Shown: positions 1 to 6,498 of the stretch, in pieces | How the letters are laid out: every line of letters starts with the position of its first letter | Numbering within the stretch: position 1 is the first letter of the stretch | Assembly (NCBI GenBank): GCA_003248845.1 | Contig: QFPD01000084.1 | Span: 1-7,736 of the forward strand | Source: Microbacterium sp. | GTDB taxonomy: Bacteria > Actinomycetota > Actinomycetes > Actinomycetales > Microbacteriaceae | Length of the DNA stretch: 7,736 nucleotides | Direction: 5' to 3' | Position numbers and translations under genes: made by a program | The notes under the pieces: model-generated | Databases searched by the model: none | What the model saw: the letters and a program-made list of their open reading frames with translations, nothing else | What the model was told of the DNA's origin: nothing

Positions 1-522
1 GTGTCCGAGGGTGGCGCGATCGCGCAGCAGGGCTTCGCCTCCGCTGAGCCCTACATCTACGAGAACGAGGTCTCGCAGTGGGGGAAGCCGGTGGCCTACC
101 AGCTGATCAACGACGCCGGCTACCCGAAGTACGCGGCCGTCATGAGCGTCATCCCGGAGAACATCGACGCGTACAGCGAATGCCTCACCGCGCTCGTGCC
201 GGTGCTGCAGGAGGCCACCGTCGACTTCTACGCCGACCCGCAGTCGACGATCGACCTGATTCTCGAGCTCGTCGACGCCTATGACACCGGCTGGGTGTAC
301 AGCCAGGGCGTGGCGGAGTTCTCCGTGGACACCATGCTGAAGGACGGCATCGCGGGCAACGACGAGGACGGCACGATGGGCACGGTCGCCGCGACCCGCA
401 TGACCGACCTGTTCGACCTGGTCACTCCGATCTACACCGAGCAGGGTCTGCCGGTGAAGGACGGCGTCACGGTGGACGACATCTGGACCGACCAGTTCCT
501 CGACCCGTCCATCACCTTCTGA
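1..522 (+). CDS. ABC transporter substrate-binding protein, NMT1/THI5-like (5' truncated)
   Basis: This is the C-terminal part, 173 visible residues, of a solute-binding lipoprotein of the NMT1/THI5/SsuA-TauA class. These proteins capture a small molecule outside the membrane and deliver it to an ABC permease and ATPase. The first residues read like an internal segment: a run containing AQQGF and AEPYIYENEV matches the hinge region of this class, where a phrase such as QGFxxxEPY precedes the ligand-dependent second lobe. There is no signal peptide or lipobox, so the GTG at position 1 is almost certainly not the true start and the gene begins upstream. It ends with TGA 36 bp before the SDR gene on the same strand, so it is probably co-transcribed. 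Known ligands of the class include thiamine pyrimidine precursors, riboflavin, nitrate and sulfonates. The ligand here is unknown. Confidence 0.82.
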   Translation: MSEGGAIAQQGFASAEPYIYENEVSQWGKPVAYQLINDAGYPKYAAVMSVIPENIDAYSECLTALVPVLQEATVDFYADPQSTIDLILELVDAYDTGWVYSQGVAEFSVDTMLKDGIAGNDEDGTMGTVAATRMTDLFDLVTPIYTEQGLPVKDGVTVDDIWTDQFLDPSITF

Positions 523-546
523 TCCCCGCCGCACGCTGAAAGGTCC

Positions 547-550
547 GAGG
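547..550 (+). promoter_or_regulatory. Ribosome binding site of the SDR gene
   Basis: GAGG stands 8 nt before the ATG at 559, and a second purine-rich stretch, GAAAGG, lies at 538-543. The 36-bp gap holds no other recognisable element, no hairpin and no obvious promoter. The SDR gene is therefore probably read from the transporter transcript. Confidence 0.6.
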
Positions 551-558
551 TCCCTCCG

Positions 559-1302
559 ATGACGACATCTCCCACCCGCCTGCACGGCATCAAGGCCATC
601 GTCACCGGAGGGATCGGCGGGATCGGGGCGGCGATCGTACGCCGCCTCGTCGACGAGGGGGCCGAGGTGACGATCCTCGACCTCCTCGCCGACAGCGCCG
701 ACGCACGAGCCGCCGCGCTGGGCGCGCACTTTCTGCCGCTGGATCTGTCCGACCCCGCTCAGACCCGCGATGTCGTCGCCCAGGCTGTCTCGCTACGCGA
801 TGGAGTGGATGTGCTGGTCAACTGCGCGGGTGTGTTCCGACTCGTACCGCTGCTGGACATCGACGCCGCCGAGTGGGACCGCGTCATGGACATCAACGCA
901 CGCGGGACGCTCACGGCCATGCAGGCGGTCGCGCCGGCCATGATGACGCAGGGGCAGGGCCGCATCGTGAACATCGCGAGCATGGCAGCCAAGGCGGGCG
1001 GCGCGATGGAGGCGCACTACGCGGCATCCAAGTCGGCGGTCATCGCGCTCACGCGGGCCGCCGCGATCGAATGGGGGCCGTACGGCGTGACGGTCAATGC
1101 GATCTGCCCCGGCTATGTGCTCACCGAGATGGGCGCGGGCACCCGCACCGACGAGCAGGTCGCGCAGTGGACTGCCAAGTCTCCCCTCGGAAGGCTCGGG
1201 CGGCCGGAGGACGTCGCCGGCCTGGTCGCCTATCTCGCCACCGACGGCGCCTACGTCACGGGGCAGGCGCTGAACGTGACCGGCGGAATGGTCATGCATT
1301 AG
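559..1302 (+). CDS. SDR family NAD(P)-dependent oxidoreductase
   Basis: This is a 247-residue classical short-chain dehydrogenase/reductase, a cytosolic Rossmann-fold enzyme that interconverts an alcohol and a ketone or aldehyde. The cofactor loop TGGIGGIG is at residues 16-23. Asp41 at the end of the second strand favours NAD(H) over NADP(H). NCAG is at 88-91, and the catalytic tetrad is Asn113, Ser141, Tyr154 and Lys158 with the usual spacing. A PG motif follows in the CPGYVLTEM segment, and the C-terminus carries the usual VTGG. Length and motifs are complete, so an active enzyme is expected. The sequence resembles FabG-type proteins. Its place between a transporter and an FAD oxidase points to catabolism rather than fatty acid synthesis. 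The substrate is unknown. Confidence 0.93.
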   Translation: MTTSPTRLHGIKAIVTGGIGGIGAAIVRRLVDEGAEVTILDLLADSADARAAALGAHFLPLDLSDPAQTRDVVAQAVSLRDGVDVLVNCAGVFRLVPLLDIDAAEWDRVMDINARGTLTAMQAVAPAMMTQGQGRIVNIASMAAKAGGAMEAHYAASKSAVIALTRAAAIEWGPYGVTVNAICPGYVLTEMGAGTRTDEQVAQWTAKSPLGRLGRPEDVAGLVAYLATDGAYVTGQALNVTGGMVMH

Positions 1303-1330
1303 CCCCTTCCGCCCCCACCAGCTTCTCTGA

Positions 1331-1335
1331 GAGGA
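1331..1335 (+). promoter_or_regulatory. Ribosome binding site of the FAD oxidase gene
   Basis: GAGGA, within the longer purine run GAGAGGAAA at 1329-1337, lies 9 nt before the ATG at 1345. It supports that start. The 42-bp gap after the SDR stop contains no hairpin followed by a T-run, so no terminator separates the two genes. Confidence 0.6.
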
Positions 1336-1344
1336 AACCCGACC

Positions 1345-2679
1345 ATGTCACACGAGGTCGCAGACCAGGCCGCGATCGATGCGCTGGCCGCCGAGTTGCG
1401 CGAACTGCTCGGACCGGATGCCGTCAGCGACGATCCTGCCGCGCTGGACCGGGCATCCGTCGACGGCTCGCACCTGTCCCCCATCATCGCCGAGCAGCTC
1501 CCGCTGGGGCGCGCCCAGCTCGTCGCGTACCCCGCGACGGCCGAGGAGATCGCTGCGACCGTCGGCGCCGCCGTGCGACACGGCGTGCCGATCACCCCGC
1601 GCGGCAAGGGCACGGCCAACTACGGTCAGACGCTGCCGATGGCCGGCGGCCTCGTCCTCGACACGTCGAAGGCGCGCCGCGTCCTGGAGGTCGGCAACGG
1701 ATGGCTGCGCGCCGAGGCCGGCGCCACGATGATCGCGATCGAGCAGGCGGCGAACCGGGCCGGCCAGCAGGTGCTGCAGTACCCGTCGACCGCGCAGTCC
1801 ACCGTCGGCGGATTCGTCTCCGGCGGGTCCGGGGGGACAGGCTCGATCGCGCACGGCATGATCCACACCGGGTTCGTCACCGAGCTCGATGTCGTGCACG
1901 CCGTGCCGGACGCCCACCTCGTGCACGTGGTCGGTGCCGACACCGAGCCGTATCTGCACAAGTACGGCACCGTCGGGGTCATCGCCACCGTGACGGTGCG
2001 CCTCGAGCCGCTGCAGGAATGGCGCGCGTTCTTCGCGAGCTTCGACGACTTCCACGATCTGCTGAGCGTCATCCGCGCCTTCCCCGCCCTGACCCCGACG
2101 CCGCGGCTCGTGTCCGGTGACCTGCCCACCCTCGCCGAGGCGCTGCCGGCCGATCCCGCCATCTTCGCCGGACGCGCGAGCCTGCGAGCGATCCTCGACG
2201 CGGACACGATCCAGGCCGCGACAGCGCTCGTGAAGTCAGCGGGCGGTCGCGTCGACGACGTACGCGAGGGCGCGCAGGCCTGTATCAAGCTGTCGATGAC
2301 GAGCTACAACCACCCCATCGAATGGCTGCAGAAGGCCTACCCCGACACCTACTTCCACGTCGAGGTGTGGGGCGATGCGATCATCGACCGCATCGACGAG
2401 CTGCATGACGTGTACGAGGGCGGGATGCTGCACATCGAGGCGCAGCAGGGGCGTCCGATCGGCATGCTGGCGGGCGTGTACCGCGGTGCCGACGCCGTCT
2501 ACGCGGGACTGCCGGAGATCGAGCGTCTCGGCGTCGGATGGCACAATCCCCATCAGTGGTACGTCGACTACGAGCCGGACGAGACGATCGCCTTCGCCCG
2601 CGACACCGACCCGCAGGGTCTCATGAACCCCGGCAAGCTCGTCCCGCAGGGAACCGTCCAGACCGGGAGCCAGATGTGA
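1345..2679 (+). CDS. FAD-binding oxidoreductase (FAD_binding_4 / GlcD-like)
   Basis: This is a 444-residue flavoprotein of the vanillyl-alcohol-oxidase/GlcD fold, which oxidises alcohols, 2-hydroxy acids or similar groups using FAD. The PCMH-type FAD domain starts near residue 60 with YPATAEEIAATV. The pyrophosphate loop PRGKGTANYG is at 85-94, where a Lys stands in the usual glycine-rich loop. A second FAD-contacting glycine-rich segment runs from the PSTAQSTVGG at 147-156 to His170. The C-terminus has the conserved NPGKL (428-432) typical of the family's cap domain. No iron-sulfur motif is fused. The next gene begins inside its stop codon, indicating translational coupling. I cannot tell oxidase from dehydrogenase, covalent from non-covalent FAD, or name the substrate. 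With the SDR it could make two successive oxidations. Confidence 0.9.
   Translation: MSHEVADQAAIDALAAELRELLGPDAVSDDPAALDRASVDGSHLSPIIAEQLPLGRAQLVAYPATAEEIAATVGAAVRHGVPITPRGKGTANYGQTLPMAGGLVLDTSKARRVLEVGNGWLRAEAGATMIAIEQAANRAGQQVLQYPSTAQSTVGGFVSGGSGGTGSIAHGMIHTGFVTELDVVHAVPDAHLVHVVGADTEPYLHKYGTVGVIATVTVRLEPLQEWRAFFASFDDFHDLLSVIRAFPALTPTPRLVSGDLPTLAEALPADPAIFAGRASLRAILDADTIQAATALVKSAGGRVDDVREGAQACIKLSMTSYNHPIEWLQKAYPDTYFHVEVWGDAIIDRIDELHDVYEGGMLHIEAQQGRPIGMLAGVYRGADAVYAGLPEIERLGVGWHNPHQWYVDYEPDETIAFARDTDPQGLMNPGKLVPQGTVQTGSQM
2665..2669 (+). promoter_or_regulatory. Ribosome binding site deciding the GTG start at 2676
   Basis: GGGAG lies 6 nt before the GTG at 2676. It supports starting the creatininase-family gene inside the upstream stop codon rather than at the much earlier in-frame ATG at 2538, which would overlap the conserved C-terminus of the FAD oxidase. 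Confidence 0.6.
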
Positions 2680-3452
2680 GCGCCGCCTCCCGCCGCTGGG
2701 CGGATCGCACGGGACCGTCGCTCGCGACGGAGCTGACCGAGGCATCCATCCTCGTGGTGCCCGTCGGCGCCGTCGAGCACCACGGACCGCACCTGCCGCT
2801 CGGCACCGATCTGGTGATGGCGGAGGAGCTCGCGACGCGCATCGTGGATGCCGCGGCCGCAGCCGGCCACGATGCCTGGCTGCTCCCTGCGCTCGGCGTG
2901 ACGAAGTCGGACGAGCACGCATGGGCGCCTGGCACGCTGTGGCTGTCCGGAGAGACCTTCGCTCACGTGCTCGCCGATCTCGGCCGGTCGATCGCCGCGA
3001 CACCGGCGCGCACGATCTTGTTCTACAACGGCCACGGCGGCAACATCGCGCCGCTCACGATCGCATTGCGGGAGCTGCGTCGCCGGTTCGGACTGCGCAC
3101 CTTCCTCGACGGCGTGCAGGTGCCGCCCGGCGCGACCGAGCGCGGGTTCGGGATCCACGGTGGGCACGGCGAGACGTCGCTGCTGATGCACCTGCGGCCC
3201 GAGCTGGTCGACGCCTCGGCCTTCGTGCGCGCAGTGCCCGACGCGATCGCCGATTTCACGCGCATCGGCTTCGCCGGCCGCCCCGTGCAGTTCGGCTGGT
3301 GCTCCGACGACTTCGCCTCAGGCGGCGTCATCGGCGATCCTTCCACGGCGTCCGCCGCCGACGGCGAGCTGCTGGCCGCGCAGCTCGTGGCGGACGGCGT
3401 TGCGACGATCGGCGAGATCGCGCGCTGGCCGATCGGGCCGAGGGGTGCCTGA
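2676..3452 (+). CDS. Creatininase-family amidohydrolase
   Basis: This is a 258-residue protein of the creatininase/MftE/ArfB superfamily (PF02633), metal-dependent enzymes that hydrolyse cyclic or linear amides or C-C bonds. With the GTG start, the metal ligands fall at Glu34, His36, Asp45 and His120, the same numbers as I recall for Pseudomonas creatininase, which supports this start. The segment EHHGPHLPLGTD (34-45) and NGHGGN (118-123) are classic signatures. A later HGGHGETS (161-168) supplies the conserved Glu166. Creatininase itself has a glutamate at position 122, where this protein has Gly, so hydrolysis of creatinine is unlikely and another amide or ring is the better guess. The start codon overlaps the preceding TGA (GTGA), so translation is probably coupled. 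IolN-like sugar hydrolases and MftE are alternative relatives, but no mycofactocin genes are near. Confidence 0.9.
   Translation: MSAASRRWADRTGPSLATELTEASILVVPVGAVEHHGPHLPLGTDLVMAEELATRIVDAAAAAGHDAWLLPALGVTKSDEHAWAPGTLWLSGETFAHVLADLGRSIAATPARTILFYNGHGGNIAPLTIALRELRRRFGLRTFLDGVQVPPGATERGFGIHGGHGETSLLMHLRPELVDASAFVRAVPDAIADFTRIGFAGRPVQFGWCSDDFASGGVIGDPSTASAADGELLAAQLVADGVATIGEIARWPIGPRGA
3440..3445 (+). promoter_or_regulatory. Ribosome binding site of the PdxH-like gene
   Basis: GAGGGG lies 8 nt before the GTG at 3454 and 11 nt before the adjacent ATG at 3457, inside the end of the creatininase-family gene. The spacing slightly favours the GTG. Confidence 0.45.
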
Positions 3453-3453
3453 C

Positions 3454-4077
3454 GTGATGCACCCGACACCGACCGCCGATGACTGGTCGGAGCTCCCTGA
3501 TGACCCGATCGTGCTGCTCGAGCGCTGGCTGCCACGCAACGACGATCCCGAGCGCCCGCTCATGACGCTCGCGACGATCGACGCCGACGGACTGCCGGAC
3601 GCCCGCTCGCTGCTGCTGTCGGGATGGGACGCCGCGGGGTTCTACTGGCATGCGGATGCGCGGTCGCGGAAGATCGCGCAGGTCACCCGCGTACCCGCCG
3701 TCGCACTGTGCCTGCCCCTGCTGGGGACCCCCCACCCCGAGACGAAGCACCAGCTCGTCGTGCAAGGTGTCGCGGAGCCGGCGCCCGCGTCCGAGCAGAA
3801 GCGCGCCTATGCCGCCCGTTCCGTCTATCTGCGCCAGCTCGCCTGGCAGAACACGCCGGAGTTCGCGGCACGGCCGCAGCAGGAGCGGATCGCGGCATGG
3901 GACGCGTTCGCGCGTGCGCACGCCGGGACCGAGCTCGCTCCCCCGCCGACCTGGACCGGATATCTCGTGCGCCCCGCACGGCTCACGTTCTGGTTCGGCA
4001 GCTCCGAGACGGCCAGCCGACGTCTGGAGTACGCACGGCGCGACGACGTATGGGAGCGGCGGATCCTTGCAGGCTGA
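3454..4077 (+). CDS. Pyridoxamine 5'-phosphate oxidase family protein (PdxH-like paralogue)
   Basis: This is a 207-residue protein with both parts of PdxH: a split-barrel FMN domain and the C-terminal dimerisation region. LATIDADG (39-46), an Arg51-containing strand SLLLSG and an SRK (71-73) match the FMN-binding half. The C-terminal half has PPTWTGY, FW at 179-180 and Arg190, matching the E. coli FW and R201 positions. However, the PLP-contacting RLH of E. coli PdxH (R197, H199) aligns with Thr186 and Ser188, and the Lys of the VLLK strand is Ser56. FMN binding is plausible, but vitamin B6 oxidation is doubtful; a flavin redox role on the operon's substrate is an inference. The start could equally be the ATG at 3457, and a GTG at 3445 is possible. 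It begins 1 bp after the upstream stop and its 3' end overlaps the next gene. Confidence 0.85.
   Translation: MMHPTPTADDWSELPDDPIVLLERWLPRNDDPERPLMTLATIDADGLPDARSLLLSGWDAAGFYWHADARSRKIAQVTRVPAVALCLPLLGTPHPETKHQLVVQGVAEPAPASEQKRAYAARSVYLRQLAWQNTPEFAARPQQERIAAWDAFARAHAGTELAPPPTWTGYLVRPARLTFWFGSSETASRRLEYARRDDVWERRILAG
4052..4056 (+). promoter_or_regulatory. Ribosome binding site supporting the TTG start at 4067
   Basis: GGGAG lies 10 nt before the TTG at 4067, within the last codons of the PdxH-like gene. TTG is the only nearby in-frame start that keeps the conserved CPK motif. The next ATG, in the HMTYG segment, falls after the first cysteine of the domain. Confidence 0.45.
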
Positions 4078-5152
4078 CCGGACGGCGGAGGCGACCCGCA
4101 ACTGCCCCAAGCACATGACGTATGGCCCGTGCGGCGGCGTGGGGTTCGACGGTACGTGCGAGATCGACCCCGCGATGCACTGCGGGTTCGTCGACCGTGC
4201 GACCATTTCGTGGCGCGGCGTCACGACGCCCGCGGGTCGAGTGCTGCCGGCTGCGGTGGCGGCCGACCCGCTGCCGGCGCCGACGAGGTCGCCCGGTGCC
4301 GCGCGCGTGCGGGATCTGCTCGAGACACGGCGCATCATCGTGGCCGACCTCCCTGCGCGACCGCTCGATGCGGCCTCGCTCGCCGCGTGCGCGGCCGCGA
4401 TGGCGGGTCCTGTCGACGCCGTGCTCTCCGGCGACGCGGGTCCCGCCCGCGTGCAGTTCGCGCCCACCTATCGCGCGCGGCTCATCGCCGACGCGGGCAT
4501 GCTGCCGTTCATCGGCCTCAACTGCCGTGACCGCAACCGCGTCGCACTGGAGGGCGAGCTCGCGGGGCTCGCGCATGCCGGCGCCGGCGTCGTGCACTGC
4601 GTCACGGGAGATCACACCGACACCGGTTCTCGCCCCGATGCGATGCCGGTGTTCGACATCGACTCGACGCAGCTCGCCGCGCTGGCGCGCGCCGCGGGTC
4701 ATCTCGTGTCGGTCGGCGAATCCCCCTCGACCCCACCGACCGAGCGTCGTGCCGAGCGGCTCCGCGAGAAGGAGAAGGCGGGCGCCGACCTGTGCTTCGT
4801 CAACCATTGCGGCGGCGCGCAGGCGGTGGCGCGCTTCGTCGCGCAGGCGCGCGCACTCGGCTCGACGGCCGGGTTCATCCCCTGCATCCCGGTCGTCCTG
4901 GACGAAGGGTCTGCACAGCTGCTGCGCACGTTCACGACACTCGTGCTGCCCCCGGGGTACCTGGCGGGCATCTTGGACTCCGCCGATCCGCGCGAAGCCG
5001 GCATCGTCGCCGCCGTGGAGCTCTCGCGGTCCATGCTCGCGATCGACGGCGTCGTCGGAGTCGACCTGTCCGGGGGCGCGGCGCCCGGCCGAGAACTCGA
5101 GCACGCGCGCGATCTGGCCGAGATCGCCCGTCGTCTCCAGGACGCACGGTGA
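4067..5152 (+). CDS. Methylenetetrahydrofolate reductase-like protein with N-terminal MetV-like Cys domain
   Basis: This is a 361-residue protein with two parts. Residues 12-41 match the MTHFR_C/MetV domain (PF12225 type): Cys13-Pro-Lys, GPCGG with Cys22, Cys31-Glu and Cys39, a probable metal or Fe-S site. From about residue 85 onward is a TIM-barrel MTHFR domain. GLNCRDRNR (150-158), a TGDH with the FMN-contacting type of Asp182, VFDIDS and EKEKAGAD all fit the acetogen/archaeal style of MTHFR. True enzymes reduce 5,10-methylene- to 5-methyl-tetrahydrofolate with flavin. Here the catalytic Glu of the first strand (E. coli E28) appears replaced in IVADLP (Ala93/Asp94). The folate-binding Gln (E. 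coli Q183) appears replaced in the FVNHCGG segment (Asn246/His247). Function may therefore differ from methionine-pathway MetF. The TTG start overlaps the upstream gene by 11 bp. The identification is firm at family level and open at reaction level. Confidence 0.82.
   Translation: MQADRTAEATRNCPKHMTYGPCGGVGFDGTCEIDPAMHCGFVDRATISWRGVTTPAGRVLPAAVAADPLPAPTRSPGAARVRDLLETRRIIVADLPARPLDAASLAACAAAMAGPVDAVLSGDAGPARVQFAPTYRARLIADAGMLPFIGLNCRDRNRVALEGELAGLAHAGAGVVHCVTGDHTDTGSRPDAMPVFDIDSTQLAALARAAGHLVSVGESPSTPPTERRAERLREKEKAGADLCFVNHCGGAQAVARFVAQARALGSTAGFIPCIPVVLDEGSAQLLRTFTTLVLPPGYLAGILDSADPREAGIVAAVELSRSMLAIDGVVGVDLSGGAAPGRELEHARDLAEIARRLQDAR
5139..5142 (+). promoter_or_regulatory. Ribosome binding site of the terminal amidohydrolase
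   Basis: AGGA lies 6 nt before the GTG at 5149, which itself overlaps the stop of the MTHFR-like gene (GTGA). It supports this start over the many upstream in-frame codons that would read through the MTHFR-like gene. Confidence 0.5.
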
Positions 5153-6498
5153 ACGGCTACCGGTTCACGGGCGCGGTCGCGATCGTCGTCGACGGGCGCA
5201 CCGAGCGGGGCGCGGGCGCAGAGCTCGTCGTCCGCGACGGCGTCGTGCACGAGAGCGCCCGGGGCGACGAGACCGAGATCGACGCGACCGGCTGCGTCAT
5301 CACCCCCGGTCTGGTCAACGCGCATCACCACCTGCTGCAGAGCGCGTTCCGCACCGACCCCGGAACGCGCAGCGTTCCGATGTCCGTCTGGCTGGAGACG
5401 ATGGCGGCGGCGTATGCACGGATCGGGGTGGATGCCGAACTGGCGGGCGCCGCGGCAGCCGTCGGCATCGCCGAAGGACTGCTGGCAGGCGTCACGACCG
5501 TCGCCGATCATCACCTGACCTGGCCCACCGGCGCGGACGGCCTCGCGATCGCCACGGCGACGGCCGATGCCGCTGTCGCCCTCGGTGGTCGGCTCGTCTT
5601 CGTGCGCGGCGCCGCCCGCGACGATCCGCAGGAGGCGGCCGCACGCACGGCCGAGATCGCCGCCGCGTGGCTCGGCGCCGATCCGGCCGAGGACGCGGCC
5701 GTCGCGGGCGTGACGCGTGGCGGGATGCTGCAGCTGGCCGTCGGGCCGGCGGGCGTGCACTCCGATCCTCGCGAGACCTTCGCGCTGCTGGCCGAGGTCG
5801 CGGCCCGCTACGGTCTGCGACGGCGCACTCAGGCCAATGAACAGGTCGACGTCGACATCGCGCTCGAGAAGTACGGTCGGCGTCCGCTCGATCTGCTCGA
5901 CGAGTGGGGCTGGCTGGCCCCCGATGTGACCCTCGCCCACCTGTGCGATGTCACTGCCGGGGAGATCGATCGCCTCGCCGCGCGCGGGGTGACGGCGACG
6001 CACGCCCCGGGCTGCGACGTGCCGATGGGATGGGGCGTGGCGCGCGTGGCGGATCTGTCGGCCGCGGGCATCCCGGTGGGGCTGGGCACGAGCGGCGGCG
6101 GGTCCAACGACGCCGGGCACCTGTTCGCCGACGCACGGCTGGCGATGCAGATCTCGGGGCTGGTCGGCCCCGCGCTGTCCGTGCGTGCCGTCCTCGAGAT
6201 GGCGACGGCGGGCTCTGCGCGAGGGCTCGGGCGACCTGAGCTCGGGCAGTTGCGTCCAGGCGCTGCCGCAGACGTGTGCGTCTGGGATGTCTCGGGCGTC
6301 GCGGACGCCGGTGTCGCGGACCCCGTCGCGGGGCTGCTGTGGGCCTCACCGGGCCGGCGCCCCCGCGACGTGTTCGTGGCCGGTCGCGCCGTCGTGCGCG
6401 ACCGCACGCTGCTCAGCGCGGACGAGGACGATGTGGCAGCCCGACTGAACACCCTGCTCACGGCGCGTTCAGCACTCGCAGATGGCGAGCGGACGTAG
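5149..6498 (+). CDS. Amidohydrolase family protein, 8-oxoguanine deaminase/AtzB-like, altered metal site
   Basis: This is a 449-residue cytosolic protein of the TrzN/AtzB/8-oxoguanine deaminase branch of the amidohydrolase superfamily, enzymes that hydrolyse C-N bonds on purines, triazines and pterins. A small N-terminal beta-domain leads to GLVNAHHH, giving the HxH metal pair His59/His61. VADHH (118-122), AH at 263-264 and GSND at 318-321 also match. The C-terminus has the usual LGQLRPGAAAD and a beta-domain end with VAGRAVV. Two expected metal or catalytic residues are changed: the HTH-x-x-E segment reads RTQANE, so the His is Gln228, with Glu231 kept; and the VDG Asp reads TSG, so it is Ser315. 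It is either a divergent enzyme with another metal arrangement or a pseudo-enzyme. It is the last gene of the run and its stop overlaps the tRNA 3' end. Confidence 0.88.
   Translation: MNGYRFTGAVAIVVDGRTERGAGAELVVRDGVVHESARGDETEIDATGCVITPGLVNAHHHLLQSAFRTDPGTRSVPMSVWLETMAAAYARIGVDAELAGAAAAVGIAEGLLAGVTTVADHHLTWPTGADGLAIATATADAAVALGGRLVFVRGAARDDPQEAAARTAEIAAAWLGADPAEDAAVAGVTRGGMLQLAVGPAGVHSDPRETFALLAEVAARYGLRRRTQANEQVDVDIALEKYGRRPLDLLDEWGWLAPDVTLAHLCDVTAGEIDRLAARGVTATHAPGCDVPMGWGVARVADLSAAGIPVGLGTSGGGSNDAGHLFADARLAMQISGLVGPALSVRAVLEMATAGSARGLGRPELGQLRPGAAADVCVWDVSGVADAGVADPVAGLLWASPGRRPRDVFVAGRAVVRDRTLLSADEDDVAARLNTLLTARSALADGERT

Noticed and set aside
873..2120. Plus-strand 415-codon open frame across the SDR and FAD oxidase genes
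   Set aside because: It is extremely rich in Arg, Gly and His with no motif, and overlaps the conserved parts of two real genes in another frame.
2538..2675. N-terminal extension of the creatininase-family gene from an ATG at 2538
   Set aside because: The extension is Arg-rich and lies over the conserved C-terminus of the FAD oxidase. The GTG at 2676 has a good ribosome site and puts the metal ligands at family-standard positions.
559..3452. Mycofactocin-type locus, suggested by an SDR near a creatininase-family (MftE-like) gene
   Set aside because: No mycofactocin precursor peptide, radical SAM maturase or glycosyltransferase gene is in the window. The SDR and creatininase families occur in many other settings.
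3328..4467. Long minus-strand open frame opposite the PdxH-like and MTHFR-like genes
   Set aside because: Its product is Arg/Ala/Gly-rich with no recognisable motif. The opposite strand carries clear family proteins, so this is a high-GC antisense artefact.
4699..6120. Minus-strand 473-codon open frame opposite the amidohydrolase
   Set aside because: Composition is Arg/His/Asp-biased and without domain signatures. It shadows two well-supported plus-strand genes and has no plausible start context.
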